DNA of 53,349 nucleotides from an uncultured Pirellulaceae bacterium (GCA_938083195.1 CALKCK010000031.1:1-53349); one strand, 5' to 3'. Shown: positions 18,196 through 27,507, numbered from the stretch's first letter. Numbers and translations are program-made. The notes: generated from the letters alone by a model not told the origin.

Positions 18196-18222
18196 GGCAT
18201 CGCTCTTGTTCGGAGCGATGCC
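18196..18222. terminator. bidirectional Rho-independent terminator
   Basis: GGCATCGCTC and GAGCGATGCC form a perfect 10-bp stem with a 7-base loop. A TTGAATTTTT follows on the plus strand and TTTTTT follows on the minus strand, so it can end both the solute-binding gene (plus, stop 18151) and the Cys-rich protein gene (minus, stop 18262). Confidence 0.9.
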
Positions 18223-18261
18223 TTGAATTTTTCAGATTGCGACGAGTGCAATAAAATAGCA

Positions 18262-18504
18262 CTAGTTGCAGCAACTGCGCTTCGCGCGGCGGCAAGACAT
18301 TTTTCCGCGAAGCTTTGCGACTAAGCGGACTCGCTTTGCACATGGGTCGCATCCAGATTCAGCAGTCGCACCACAGCAACCACTTCCAGCAACAACACTT
18401 GGAGCCGTCTGAGCAACTGGCTCAACAGGAGCTTCGCTGTCTTGAGCAAACATGGTGCCGGTCATCAACAACGTGCATACGGAAGCTGCAATAAATTTTT
18501 TCAT
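18262..18504 (-). CDS. small exported Cys-rich protein
   Basis: 80 residues. A signal peptide (MKKFIAASVCTLLMTGTMFA, cleavage near FAQ-D) is followed by an acidic Pro/Ala/Val linker and a short domain with eight cysteines, in GSGCCGATAESGCDPCAKR and MSCRRAKRSCCN. The mature C-terminus is strongly basic (RVRLVAKLRGKM). Cysteines could form disulfides in the periplasm or bind metal. Start at ATG 18504, because AAGGGG lies six bases before it; the ATG at 18510 has no room for a ribosome site. No family recognised; short secreted Cys-rich proteins are common in planctomycetes. Confidence 0.72.
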   Translation of the reverse strand: MKKFIAASVCTLLMTGTMFAQDSEAPVEPVAQTAPSVVAGSGCCGATAESGCDPCAKRVRLVAKLRGKMSCRRAKRSCCN

Positions 18505-18806
18505 CCTCATCCCCTTGAATGGTAAAACAAACTAATGCGATTGAATCATTCCCAAGTTGTTGAGAATACATAACGCAATACGATGCGATCCCGGCTTCGA
18601 TGCCGGTGTCGCGTCACCGAAACATTGCCCGATGAAACAGCCGCTTAAATTACCAATTCGTTAAACTCTACTCAACCGCCCCTGCTTGCCGTGGGGTGAT
18701 GCTGGGCTTTCTTTCCCCGAGTCGTCTCTAGGAGTCAATGTGGGTTGAACGGGGGGTCTGGGCGACATGCTGTCGTTTGGCATTAGGTGCGAGCAGGTCA
18801 GCCTCT
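18505..18806. other. 302-base spacer
   Basis: It separates the Cys-rich gene start from the kinase gene stop. There is no coding frame worth reporting and no strong hairpin. It presumably carries the promoter of the Cys-rich gene. Confidence 0.4.
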
Positions 18807-21674
18807 TTATTTTGGCATCAATCGTGTTCTTAGGAGTAGATCAGCGATGCCTCGTTTCGGTTTCACGATAGCGATCACCACTCCGAGCGCTAAACAGAAT
18901 AGAGAATAATAAACAATTAGATCTCCATTTAACTGTGCTATCGGATCGGTAATGGGGGGCATCATCGTTCCCACAGGAGAATCAACTCCCCCGGGTTGAT
19001 CGCGATAGAGTTGTGAAAGAACGACGATACCAATAATCGAAAAAATAGGTGTCCATGAAATGATGGAGCGAATCGAACAGACAGGTCCGCTAGACTTTTT
19101 GCCTTTTACGTTACAGACTTCGATGCCCATTACTTGAAACACGGGACCGCCGCCCCAGCGCCAGCTAAATAGAACGGGTAGTATTAAAGACAGCGCGAGA
19201 CCAATCGAGAAGCAATAGGCACTGGTTGCAGGAACAAAGAAAAAACAAGTCAGGAATGCAACGCTGGAGACCAAGGAGTACAAAACGAGTTCGATACCGA
19301 GTGTCGCACTCAGTACTCCCAGGCGACCATCCCAGGTAAGACTGCTGATGGAGTTTGACCGAGATTGCAATTGTTCCTCAGCCCATTGAAGCGTTTCTAC
19401 CGTTTTTGAGCGCAATTGGAGTTCGGCTAAAAAGTCTTGCACAGAATTAGGAAATACTTGAGTTCTTTGAAACAGTTCTCCCAACTCTTGCACTAATCCA
19501 ACTGCTTCCTCGACTGCGACTTGCTGGCGAGAGTTACTGTCGGCAAGGATAGACTGAGAATTAACATCGAGTTCCAGTGGGTTATTTTCGATAGGGTTAA
19601 CGAGTTGTTTATCGATCAGTCTGCCCTGTCCAGCTTGATTCAGCCAGACTAAAGATAAGCTAATTGTTTTTGGCAAGGTATTGTCTTTGATAGCTTCTTG
19701 AATCTCGACGACAATATCGAGCATAACCTGCCCGTATAGGCTCCAGTCGGCTTTGTTTTGTAGTCCCACAAAAATGTGTACGGGCACACCTTCGATAGAT
19801 TCGAATGCATCCCATCGTCGTCCATCGCCAAGCAAGCCACCATCGAGCCACCGTTGACGCGAATCTCGGGCTAGATTCATTCGGTCAACCGAAAAATCGG
19901 TTTCATCTGTATGGACAACGATCCAGACGTTGCGATCCAGAGTGTCGTCTTTACTTAAATAGACTTTTCCATACTTGGATTCACCAATCAGCTCCTTTGT
20001 TTCATAGGGGCCAAATTGCACCGACTCTACGGTAGTCAGCGCGGGAACGACAACTGGAATTGGAAATTTCTGTTTTCCCTGATTGAGTCGAATGACACGC
20101 GTCCCCGTTAGCATCCCATGAATGCCTAAAAATCGATTCGAGGCCCTCATGGTTGATACACAAATCAGACACGGGATATAGGATGCAGCGAGGTCGCGCA
20201 TAAACATCTGTAATTGAACTTCCACCGTTGCTGTCGGCGAGTTGCCACTTACATTCCAAAGTGTAAAGACGAGGGGAATTCCTAGTCCACCTGGAAGAAT
20301 TGCAGATCGAGCGAAGGCCTTGAGTGCGCCAGGCCGTTGTCCTTCGGAATCGATCAAATTCAACATCATCAAACGCTTGCCAATGCCACGTCCAAACCAA
20401 CCTTCGCAAAAAGTAAAATAAAGCGTTGTCAGTAACCAGCTCAAGATTACACCCCAAAATCCAACGGACTTAGTCACTCGTTGAACTTTATCGTCGTCAA
20501 ATAGAACTTCCCCTTCTGAGAAAATCATGGCAACTGCAATTATTGAAATCACCAGAGTGAGCACAATTTGAATGACAGTCTGATCGATCATGTATGCCGC
20601 GAGTCGGCGACCAACGTCAGAGATCGACTCGCGTTTCGTCGCAAAAGGAATCAGTGCTAATCGCAGAGATTCAAGCGTTTGAAATCGTTTTGAAGGATCT
20701 TTTTCTAGGCATTTCGCAACGGCCCGTCCTAGATCTTTGGGGATCGTAGGATTGATTTCAGAACAAATAGGCGCCCGATCGGCAGTTACCTGAGCGGTGA
20801 CCGACATAGCGTCACCAAGAAATGGAGTGCGACCGGTGAGCAGAAAAAACAAGGTAGCTCCGACGGAGTAAAGATCCGTCCTTCCATCAATCTTATCGCC
20901 TCGGATTTGTTCGGGAGCGGCATAGGATGGGGTGCCCATGAAGGTGCCTGTTTTCGTCAATCCTGTTTCTTTATCGCGGGTGGATTTAGAAAGTCCAAAG
21001 TCACCAATTTTGACCTTGCCGTTGGAATCGAGAAAGCAATTCGCCGGTTTTACATCTCGATGAATCATCCCCTGTTCGTGTACCGCAATTAAGCCATCAA
21101 TGATGCCAATGACATGATCGACGCCAACCGAGCAAGCCAGCGAACCTTCAACGCCGACTAAGTCGGCCAAGGTATTTCCAGGCATCAATTCCATTGCGAT
21201 ATAAGGCTGACCGTCCTCATTGCCGGCGCCATAGATAAAGGTCACATTGGGGTGGGAGACTTGCGCTGCCAGCTGGGCCTCGCGGATAAAACGTTTGACA
21301 TACGTCTCATCCGAACCCATGCTTTCGGCGTTCCGCTTGATGGCAACGCGGCGACCATTGTTTTCGTCGACGGCTTCCCAGACGGTTCCCATCCCGCCGG
21401 AGCCGAGCCAGCGAATCATTCGATAATGATCGATTTGGTCACCCTCTTGAACTGCGAACTCCCCGCCAGCGGTAGGTTGTTGCGGTGCAATGGTGAGGTC
21501 TTCATTGGGTTCAGTTGAAGCCTTGAGATCACCAGTTAGCTCCAAGGCCTTTCCGCAGTGCTGGCAAAAGCGAGGAGGTTTCTCGCCGTAGGCCAGTGAT
21601 CGATCGCAGTTGTGGCAATTTATTTTCAAAGACTTAGATCTCAGAACCAATAGGGACGATCGGACTTTTAGCAT
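18807..21674 (-). CDS. zinc-ribbon Ser/Thr protein kinase with two RDD membrane domains and an internal pseudokinase
   Basis: 955 residues from ATG 21674 (the frame is open to GTG 21719). N-terminal zinc ribbon: INCHNC and FCQHCGK. Active Hanks-type kinase: glycine loop LGSGGMGTVW, VAIK (Lys113), HRDVKPAN (Asp207), DFG (Asp225), GTPSYAAPEQ. An RDD-type membrane region lies at about 355-535 (RRLAAYMIDQ, FGRGIGKRLMMLNLID). A second kinase-like start (YETKELIGESKYGKVYLSKD, about 557-576) follows with no Lys, HRD or DFG equivalents. A second membrane/RDD-like region ends the protein (FQVMGIEVCNVKGKKSSGPV, KRGIADLLLRTRLM). A membrane signalling kinase; the signal is unknown. It is divergent from the FHA-pseudokinase gene. 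Confidence 0.82.
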   Translation of the reverse strand: MLKVRSSLLVLRSKSLKINCHNCDRSLAYGEKPPRFCQHCGKALELTGDLKASTEPNEDLTIAPQQPTAGGEFAVQEGDQIDHYRMIRWLGSGGMGTVWEAVDENNGRRVAIKRNAESMGSDETYVKRFIREAQLAAQVSHPNVTFIYGAGNEDGQPYIAMELMPGNTLADLVGVEGSLACSVGVDHVIGIIDGLIAVHEQGMIHRDVKPANCFLDSNGKVKIGDFGLSKSTRDKETGLTKTGTFMGTPSYAAPEQIRGDKIDGRTDLYSVGATLFFLLTGRTPFLGDAMSVTAQVTADRAPICSEINPTIPKDLGRAVAKCLEKDPSKRFQTLESLRLALIPFATKRESISDVGRRLAAYMIDQTVIQIVLTLVISIIAVAMIFSEGEVLFDDDKVQRVTKSVGFWGVILSWLLTTLYFTFCEGWFGRGIGKRLMMLNLIDSEGQRPGALKAFARSAILPGGLGIPLVFTLWNVSGNSPTATVEVQLQMFMRDLAASYIPCLICVSTMRASNRFLGIHGMLTGTRVIRLNQGKQKFPIPVVVPALTTVESVQFGPYETKELIGESKYGKVYLSKDDTLDRNVWIVVHTDETDFSVDRMNLARDSRQRWLDGGLLGDGRRWDAFESIEGVPVHIFVGLQNKADWSLYGQVMLDIVVEIQEAIKDNTLPKTISLSLVWLNQAGQGRLIDKQLVNPIENNPLELDVNSQSILADSNSRQQVAVEEAVGLVQELGELFQRTQVFPNSVQDFLAELQLRSKTVETLQWAEEQLQSRSNSISSLTWDGRLGVLSATLGIELVLYSLVSSVAFLTCFFFVPATSAYCFSIGLALSLILPVLFSWRWGGGPVFQVMGIEVCNVKGKKSSGPVCSIRSIISWTPIFSIIGIVVLSQLYRDQPGGVDSPVGTMMPPITDPIAQLNGDLIVYYSLFCLALGVVIAIVKPKRGIADLLLRTRLMPK

Positions 21675-21810
21675 TGTAGTTGCCGCCGAAAACCGCGTCG
21701 ACTGCAACCTCTGACCCACCTAAGCTTGGTTTCAGGGGTTGGAGCAGTCGTTGGTATTAATTGCAGTTGATATTAATAATTCGTCGGTCGCAGCAATATC
21801 GCCGAGTGGC

Positions 21811-21816
21811 TATAAT
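21811..21816 (+). promoter_or_regulatory. possible -10 element upstream of the FHA gene
   Basis: A perfect TATAAT lies 55 bases before ATG 21871, but no good -35 lies 16-18 bases upstream (TCGCAG). It is a plausible start point in the divergent spacer, not proven. Confidence 0.3.
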
Positions 21817-21870
21817 TGTTCGCAAACGGACAAGAATAAAATTTTTGACTAGTCATCCCCCGGAAAGACC

Positions 21871-23091
21871 ATGGACTTACAGCTAACTATTTTTGCGGGA
21901 CCAGACGCCGGCCGGATTTGTGATGTTGGGGATGGCGAAACTGTCATTATTGGCCGCGGAGAAAAAAGTGATTTCCGTTTGGCGGACCCCTCGGTTTCGC
22001 GGGTACACTTCGAATTAGGAAATCGTGGTGACGAGCATGTCATTTCAGATCGAGGTAGTTCTAGCGGAACGTTTGTTGATGGAAAGCAAATAACGACGGG
22101 TACGATTAATCTGGGAAGTGTCATTCAGGCAGGCGATAGCCGGATTAGACTCATTAAGAAGGACGGCGACGAGTACACTAATTCGCCAGTCAATCAAGCA
22201 GACGCGGGAGCCATTAAACCACTCCAGAAGTTAGCGGGTACTCAATTAGGCCCTTATGAGTTGCTTGAAATTATTGGGAAGGGCAACAACGGAATCGTCT
22301 TTAGGGCGCGGGATGCAAAAAAGGATCGAATTGCAGCGGTTAAAGTTTTGACCCCGCAATTCACATCCAATGATGAACAGCGCCAGCGGTTTGTTCGGGC
22401 GATGCGAACCATGTTGCCGATTAAAGATCCACGAATTGTCGATCTTTATAATGCCGGTAAAAACGGGCCCTACTGCTGGGCTGCAATGGAATACGTCGAT
22501 GGCGAAAATCTGTCGGAACTCATCGAACGCACCGGAATTGAAGGAATGCTTGACTGGAAAAAGGTCTGGCAGATTGCGGTCGATGTAGCGAGAGCACTGA
22601 ACAAAGGATATGAAAACAAAATTATTCATAGAAATGTAACGCCTGCCAATATCCTGCGGCGGCATAGTGACAAGGCGTGTTTGCTGGGTGATTTTATGCT
22701 GGCGAAAGCACTTGAAGGAACTTTGGCGCAGCAAGTCACCCAACCGGGTCAACTCCTGGGCGATATTCCTTACATGGCTCCAGAGAGAACGCGGGCAAAC
22801 CTGGAAGTCGATACCCGGTCGGATTTATATGGACTGGGAGCTACCTGTTATGCGTTGTTAACTGGTCGTCCTCCGGTCAGCGGCGATTCGCTGGTCGAGA
22901 TGCTGGCCAATGTTCGTGATGAAACGCCTCGGGCTCCCAAGTCATACCAGTTAGCAATTAACGACCTCTTCGAAAAGATCGTGATGCAATTGCTTGAGAA
23001 AGATCCTGACAACCGATTCCAGACGCCTTCAGATTTAATTAAAGAGTTAGTCCGAATTGGCAGATATCAAAATCTTGACCCGGGATTTTAA
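21871..23091 (+). CDS. FHA domain-pseudokinase fusion protein
   Basis: 406 residues. FHA domain at about 5-95 with the phosphothreonine-binding residues in place (IIGRG, SVSRVHFEL, SSSGTFVDG). A kinase-fold domain follows at about 128-395: glycine loop IIGKGNNGIVF, Lys158 in AAVKVL and PYMAPER are kept. The catalytic loop reads IIHRNVTPANI (Asn255 for the catalytic Asp, Thr257 for the usual Lys) and the DFG motif reads DFM (274-276). It should be catalytically weak or dead, yet could bind ATP. An FHA-pseudokinase beside an active kinase suggests a phospho-dependent adaptor of that kinase; this is inference. ATG 21871 is preceded by GGAAAG. Confidence 0.82.
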   Translation: MDLQLTIFAGPDAGRICDVGDGETVIIGRGEKSDFRLADPSVSRVHFELGNRGDEHVISDRGSSSGTFVDGKQITTGTINLGSVIQAGDSRIRLIKKDGDEYTNSPVNQADAGAIKPLQKLAGTQLGPYELLEIIGKGNNGIVFRARDAKKDRIAAVKVLTPQFTSNDEQRQRFVRAMRTMLPIKDPRIVDLYNAGKNGPYCWAAMEYVDGENLSELIERTGIEGMLDWKKVWQIAVDVARALNKGYENKIIHRNVTPANILRRHSDKACLLGDFMLAKALEGTLAQQVTQPGQLLGDIPYMAPERTRANLEVDTRSDLYGLGATCYALLTGRPPVSGDSLVEMLANVRDETPRAPKSYQLAINDLFEKIVMQLLEKDPDNRFQTPSDLIKELVRIGRYQNLDPGF

Positions 23092-23161
23092 TCAAGTCCC
23101 AGCGAAGAGACGGGGTCGGCAGTGCTTTCCTTTGACGCAATTGTTGGATGGGAATCAGTCA

Positions 23162-24634
23162 TCATCCTTTGAGGCTGACCACTGGTCCCGAAGCGACATG
23201 ATCGGTGATGACGGTGCCCATAAGCGTGAAAGCAGCGACTTCGTAAATTCCAATCGGAATGGTTTGACCGACTAGCCGCGTTGTGCCATCGAATACGACA
23301 ATCCGGTCGCAGTGAGTCCGCCCAGTGAGCTGCATCGGCGTTCCCTCCGAAACGGGCTGGCCGTTGGAAAGGTCGTTAATGTCAGCACCGGTTCGTTTAC
23401 TTGGTCCCTCAACGAGCACTTCCACAGTTTTGCCGAGGAACTTCTGGTTGTCTTCTTCGCTGATCTGGTTTTGAACATTCAATAATTCATTATTGCGACG
23501 TTTTTTTACCAGAAACGGAATGTCATCGGGTAGGTGATCGGATGCTTTGGTTCCTGGCCGTTCAGAATATTTAAAAATAAAACTATTTTTGAATCGACAT
23601 TCTTTTACCAGGTTAACGGTTTCTTGAAATTCTTCTTCTGTTTCACCGCAAAAACCAACAATGAAGTCAGAGGAAATCGCAGCCGCATCGCCGAGCGTTT
23701 CGTTAATCCGAGCCATCATGTCGCGATAGTCACCTACGGTGTAGCCACGCTTCATCCGCTTTAGCACGGCATCGGATCCGCTTTGTAGTGGGACGTGGAG
23801 ATAAGGTGAGACCTTTTTCAGATCACGAACAGCAGTCAACAATTCGTAGCCCATGTCTTTAGGGTAGCTGGTCACGAACTTGATGCGTTCAATCCCATTG
23901 ATTTCATGAAGTTGATACAGGAGATCTGCAAGTCGCGTTGTCGTCCCATCGCCGGCGATGTGTTTGTAGCTATTGACCGTTTGCCCGAGAAGCGTGATTT
24001 CTTTGCACCCTTGATCGGCAAGTATCTTGGCTTCGTCCAGGATCATTTGCGGTGACCTACCCTGCTCCGGTCCCCTTGTCATAGGCACGATGCAGTAGGT
24101 GCAAAATTTATCGCAGCCAATTTGGATTCTGAGAAAGGCTTGAAACGGTGTCGGTCGCATTGTGGGATCGCGTAGCGGATCAAAAGTTTCGTGGCTCCGT
24201 TTAATATCGGCAACTTTCCCGGCGGTTCGCCCTAGTCCTACCGCAGAATGTTGACCACCATCGGTTCTCGCTTTTTGGATGAGAGATGGAATTTCTTTCA
24301 GTTGGCCGGGGCCGACAATTAGATCGACGTAGGGTGCTCTTTGGAAAATCAGCTTTTGATCTTTCTGTGCCATGCAACCCATGACGCCGATGATTTTGTG
24401 GGGATGATTTTTCTTTTCAGCGCGAAGCCGCCCCAAAGCGCTGTAGGTTTTGTTTTCTGCCTGCTCCCTGACCGAGCACGTATTAAACAAAATGGTGTCG
24501 GCATCGCCAACATTGTCTGATAGTTCGTATCCTTCTCGACGCAAACTCGCAACGACCATTTCACTGTCGAGCATGTTCATCTGGCAGCCGACGGTTTCGA
24601 TGTAAAGCTTGTGTGTTTTGGTATCGTTGGACAT
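23162..24634 (-). CDS. miaB: tRNA-2-methylthio-N6-dimethylallyladenosine synthase
   Basis: Radical-SAM methylthiotransferase acting on A37 of tRNAs reading U-initial codons. 490 residues. The N-terminal UPF0004 domain has Cys17 (ETVGCQMN), Cys53 (NTCSVREQAENK) and Cys87 (GVMGCMAQ) for the auxiliary cluster. The radical-SAM triad is C174-x3-C178-x2-C181 (CDKFCTYCIVPMTRGPEQGR). A C-terminal TRAM domain carries GKTVEVLVEGPSKR and LTGRTHCDRIVVF. ATG 24634. It lies downstream of fmt on the same strand with a 289-base gap, so may have its own promoter. Confidence 0.96.
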   Translation of the reverse strand: MSNDTKTHKLYIETVGCQMNMLDSEMVVASLRREGYELSDNVGDADTILFNTCSVREQAENKTYSALGRLRAEKKNHPHKIIGVMGCMAQKDQKLIFQRAPYVDLIVGPGQLKEIPSLIQKARTDGGQHSAVGLGRTAGKVADIKRSHETFDPLRDPTMRPTPFQAFLRIQIGCDKFCTYCIVPMTRGPEQGRSPQMILDEAKILADQGCKEITLLGQTVNSYKHIAGDGTTTRLADLLYQLHEINGIERIKFVTSYPKDMGYELLTAVRDLKKVSPYLHVPLQSGSDAVLKRMKRGYTVGDYRDMMARINETLGDAAAISSDFIVGFCGETEEEFQETVNLVKECRFKNSFIFKYSERPGTKASDHLPDDIPFLVKKRRNNELLNVQNQISEEDNQKFLGKTVEVLVEGPSKRTGADINDLSNGQPVSEGTPMQLTGRTHCDRIVVFDGTTRLVGQTIPIGIYEVAAFTLMGTVITDHVASGPVVSLKG

Positions 24635-24923
24635 AGGTAGCGAGCGTAAAAACTGGTGAATCGAATAGCCGCCCAGAAAGCTTGGAAAAACGTGCTGGTA
24701 GCTCGGTCGTCAGTCTACCATGAGGCGTTTCGTCGACGCGAGTCGAAATTCCATGATGCTCAAAATTGTTTTCAAGCCGTTGAACGAAAGATGCCGATTC
24801 GCCTGAGTTTGGGAAGTGGAAGTTCACACGAAGGAGCAAAGGAGGTAAATATCCTTCAAATTGCAAGGCAAAATCGCTGCACAGCGTCGCCCATCGGCGT
24901 TTCCTTTCCCGCAATAGAAAACC

Positions 24924-25889
24924 TTATTGGAAAAGGTCGTCAATTGCTGGCGCCCGTCCTCGTAAAAAATCACCAATTGGCATGACGCGTTTGCCGGCCG
25001 GTTGAACGGTATCGATCGAGATTTGACCCGATCCGGTTTGAATAATGAGCGTGTGACCGTCGGAAACCACAACACGACCGGGTGCCTTGCCAGATAAGTC
25101 ATTCTGTTCTGGCAATGCAGTTGCCTGATGAATAATAATTCTCAGGGGTTGTTTGAGTTTTTCATTGTTCCAGTTTGTAAAAGTTCCTGGCCACGGCTGG
25201 AAAGCGCGAATTTGATTGACGATTTCAGCAGCGGATCGAGACCAGCTGATTTTACCATCAGATTTTTTTAACCGAGGTGCTCGGGTGGCTTGTGCTGGAT
25301 CCTGAATCTGACCGATGGGTGAGTTGCCGTCCCAGTTTTCTAAAACCTCAATGGCCTCAAGGACTGGGGTGACGCCAAGTTGCGCTAATCTCGGTTCGAT
25401 TTGTTCGGCTGTTTCTTGTGATCCAATTTCTGTTTCTGCTTTGACTAAACAAGGGCCTCCATCTAGTTTTGCGGTCATGTGAATGATGGTAATGCCGGTG
25501 ACGGGGTCGCCCTGAAAGATCGCCCAGTTGATCGGAGCGGCCCCACGGTATTTGGGCAGGAGTGAACCGTGAAGGTTGATGCCTCCTAGTTTTGAAGCGG
25601 CAAGACAGTCTCGAGAAAGGATTTGACCGTAGTCGCATACCACAAATAAATCAGCGTTTAATTTTAACAGTTGCTCGACTGATTCGGGATCATTGACATT
25701 CATCGGGTCGAACACTGGAAGGCCAGCGCTTTCCGCGACATCCCGTGTCGGGTTCTCGGCGGTTTTTCGACGCTTGCCCGAGTCCGCGATTGGCCGAGTG
25801 AATAGGGCAGCTATTTCGTGAGGTGACTGAATGAGAGCCTCAAAAGTCGGAACGGCAAATGGGCCGGTACCGAACATGATCAAACGCAT
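24924..25889 (-). CDS. fmt: methionyl-tRNA formyltransferase
   Basis: Formylates initiator Met-tRNA using 10-formyl-THF. 321 residues, normal length. Hallmarks: MRLIMFGTGPFAVPTFEAL at the start, the formyl-transfer region GINLHGSLLPKYRGAAPINW (Asn and His of the NxH motif) and KLDGGP for the catalytic Asp. The C-terminal tRNA-binding domain carries RAFQPWPGTFTNWNN and GRVVVSDGHTLIIQTGSG. It follows def on the same strand about 100 bases away; the fmt-def pairing is common because the two enzymes add and remove the same formyl group. Confidence 0.96.
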   Translation of the reverse strand: MRLIMFGTGPFAVPTFEALIQSPHEIAALFTRPIADSGKRRKTAENPTRDVAESAGLPVFDPMNVNDPESVEQLLKLNADLFVVCDYGQILSRDCLAASKLGGINLHGSLLPKYRGAAPINWAIFQGDPVTGITIIHMTAKLDGGPCLVKAETEIGSQETAEQIEPRLAQLGVTPVLEAIEVLENWDGNSPIGQIQDPAQATRAPRLKKSDGKISWSRSAAEIVNQIRAFQPWPGTFTNWNNEKLKQPLRIIIHQATALPEQNDLSGKAPGRVVVSDGHTLIIQTGSGQISIDTVQPAGKRVMPIGDFLRGRAPAIDDLFQ

Positions 25890-25986
25890 CTCTAAACTTT
25901 CTGAGTTGGAAGAATTAAACGGAATTAAATCATTGGTCTCGACTCAACGGTTCCACAGTTTCTAACGCTGCCATCTAACAGACGGA

Positions 25987-26565
25987 TTAACAATACTTAG
26001 ACTCAATTTCTGCCAGCCGCTTAAAGATGGCTGCGTCGTCTAAAATTTCACCAGTCGATCGCTGGTTATCAAAATCAATTTCGAAGTCCTCCAGTTCGCC
26101 ATCGATTTGTCGCTTCGACGATTCGCTAATCCGGTCAATAAACAAAACCCCTTCGAGGTGATCGGCTTCGTGTTGGATGGCTTTTGCCAATAGACCATTA
26201 ACGGTTTGATTGATTTCTTGGCCTGATAAATCATAGGCACTGATGTGAACAGTTTCAGGTCTTGCGACTTGTGCATTAACGCCAACGATACTCAAGCAGC
26301 CTTCTTCAGCTTCGTGACTGCCTTTGGGCGAGCTCACTACGGGGTTGATAAATACCAATTCCTCTCCTTCGTCCGCTGATCCCGAAAGATTAATCACAAA
26401 CAACTGGAGCGGTAAATCGACCTGATTTGCCGCAAGCCCGATTCCGCTGGCGGCATACATTAAATCGAACATTTCGCGAACCATGGTTTTTAGTTCACGG
26501 TCGATTCGATTAATCGGTTTTGATTTGTAACGCAAGGTGGGGTGTGGATATTGGACAATTTTCAA
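25987..26565 (-). CDS. def: peptide deformylase
   Basis: Removes the N-formyl group from nascent peptides; metal enzyme. All three motifs are present: GIGLAANQ (41-48), EGCLS (88-92, Cys metal ligand) and HEADH (132-136, two His ligands and catalytic Glu). The frame has two possible TTG starts, 26574 and 26565. The GGGAG ribosome site at 26580-26576 touches the first but lies 10 bases before the second (MKIVQYPHPTLR), so I prefer 26565, giving 192 residues. A C-terminal extension of about 25 residues (DFDNQRSTGEILDDAAIFKR) is beyond the core fold. Upstream is a long gene-free stretch. Confidence 0.95.
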   Translation of the reverse strand: MKIVQYPHPTLRYKSKPINRIDRELKTMVREMFDLMYAASGIGLAANQVDLPLQLFVINLSGSADEGEELVFINPVVSSPKGSHEAEEGCLSIVGVNAQVARPETVHISAYDLSGQEINQTVNGLLAKAIQHEADHLEGVLFIDRISESSKRQIDGELEDFEIDFDNQRSTGEILDDAAIFKRLAEIESKYC

Positions 26566-27149
26566 GTCAGTCAAGCTCCCGTTCGACTTTTTTGTCGGGT
26601 GGATAAAAATGTCTTATGCAAAAGCACGTTGACAATTCAATTAGTGTTAACCGATAGCATAGCTAGATTTCAGGGCTAAGGGTATCGAGGAGATCTTAAC
26701 ATAAGGGGATCGGAAAATAATCAATCGTTTTTTATCGAATGAAATATTATTTATGAATGTGACTCGTTGCCTGTTCTCAACACCGAAATCGAAAACAGTT
26801 GACGCCGCTGAAGATAGAAAGTGATTCGATTTGAACCGTAAAAAAAATTGTTGATGAAAAAAATTTTGTTTGCTTGCTTGACAACTCAGGAAGCGTCATC
26901 AAAATGGCGTTCGAGTTAGTTAAGAAAACTTCAAGTGCATTTTGGCTCATCAAACTTACAAAATTGTTGATCTATCCTGCGTTTCACTTGTAAATATATT
27001 GCCCTTTTCGTCTGCCACTTCCATGGTCGATGTTGAAAGCAGTTAAGCTGCTAGTGAGTGTTTTCCATCGACTCGAAAATCGTGTGCGTGCAACTTGTTT
27101 TGTTCACCTGGTTAAACGTCAGCACGTCAACCAAACGCTGTAATTTACG

Positions 27150-27166
27150 AGTCGCATGAAGCGACT
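27150..27166 (+). repeat. hairpin followed by a short T-run
   Basis: AGTCGC (27150-27155), loop ATGAA, GCGACT (27161-27166), then TTT. Weak terminator-like structure with no gene obviously ending upstream on the plus strand; it could be the 3' end of a small RNA. Confidence 0.35.
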
Positions 27167-27218
27167 TTTGAATTTGGGTGGCGGCGACCGAGGGATGCGA
27201 CAGTCGGCGACGAGAGTC

Positions 27219-27235
27219 GTGGAGCGGACCTCCAC
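27219..27235. repeat. hairpin in a GC-rich block
   Basis: GTGGAG (27219-27224), loop CGGAC, CTCCAC (27230-27235), inside the block 27175-27242 whose base composition differs sharply from the AT-rich flanks. It may be a dispersed palindromic element. Confidence 0.35.
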
Positions 27236-27507
27236 GCCCTTTAAATTTTGTCTGTGGGATGGAAAAGTAAAAGGAAATCATGCGAAACGATTTATCGAAT
27301 CGTAAATCCATCGGCGAACAGCATGGCAGCAAGCCAGCAGGCAGCCATTTTTTCTGGTAACGTTGGAATTTTTGACTTATCAGGATCATTCGACGATTTG
27401 GCTAGGACGCCGATCGTCGTTTTTTTTGCGCGGTACAAAGAAACTTGATGTCTTGGGATTGTTGGTTTGAGCGTTCGATTGGGTTTGTTGCAAGGTAGTA
27501 GTTGTTC

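Larger units (their letters stand above)
26566..27507. other. about 0.94 kb without a supported gene
   Basis: The first 450 bases are AT-rich with several poly-A/T runs. The second half contains two hairpins (27150-27166 and 27219-27235) within a GC-rich block. Frames of 60-112 codons exist on both strands but none has recognisable protein character. It may hold a dispersed repeat, a small RNA or only promoters for def and folK. Confidence 0.5.

Noticed and set aside
24561..24914. 117-codon minus-strand frame between miaB and fmt
   Set aside because: It overlaps the start of miaB in another frame, has no recognisable protein pattern and an Arg-rich, low-likelihood composition.
27051..27389. 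112-codon minus-strand frame in the gap before folK
   Set aside because: It spans the two hairpins and the composition changes abruptly along it; nothing in it looks like a protein family.
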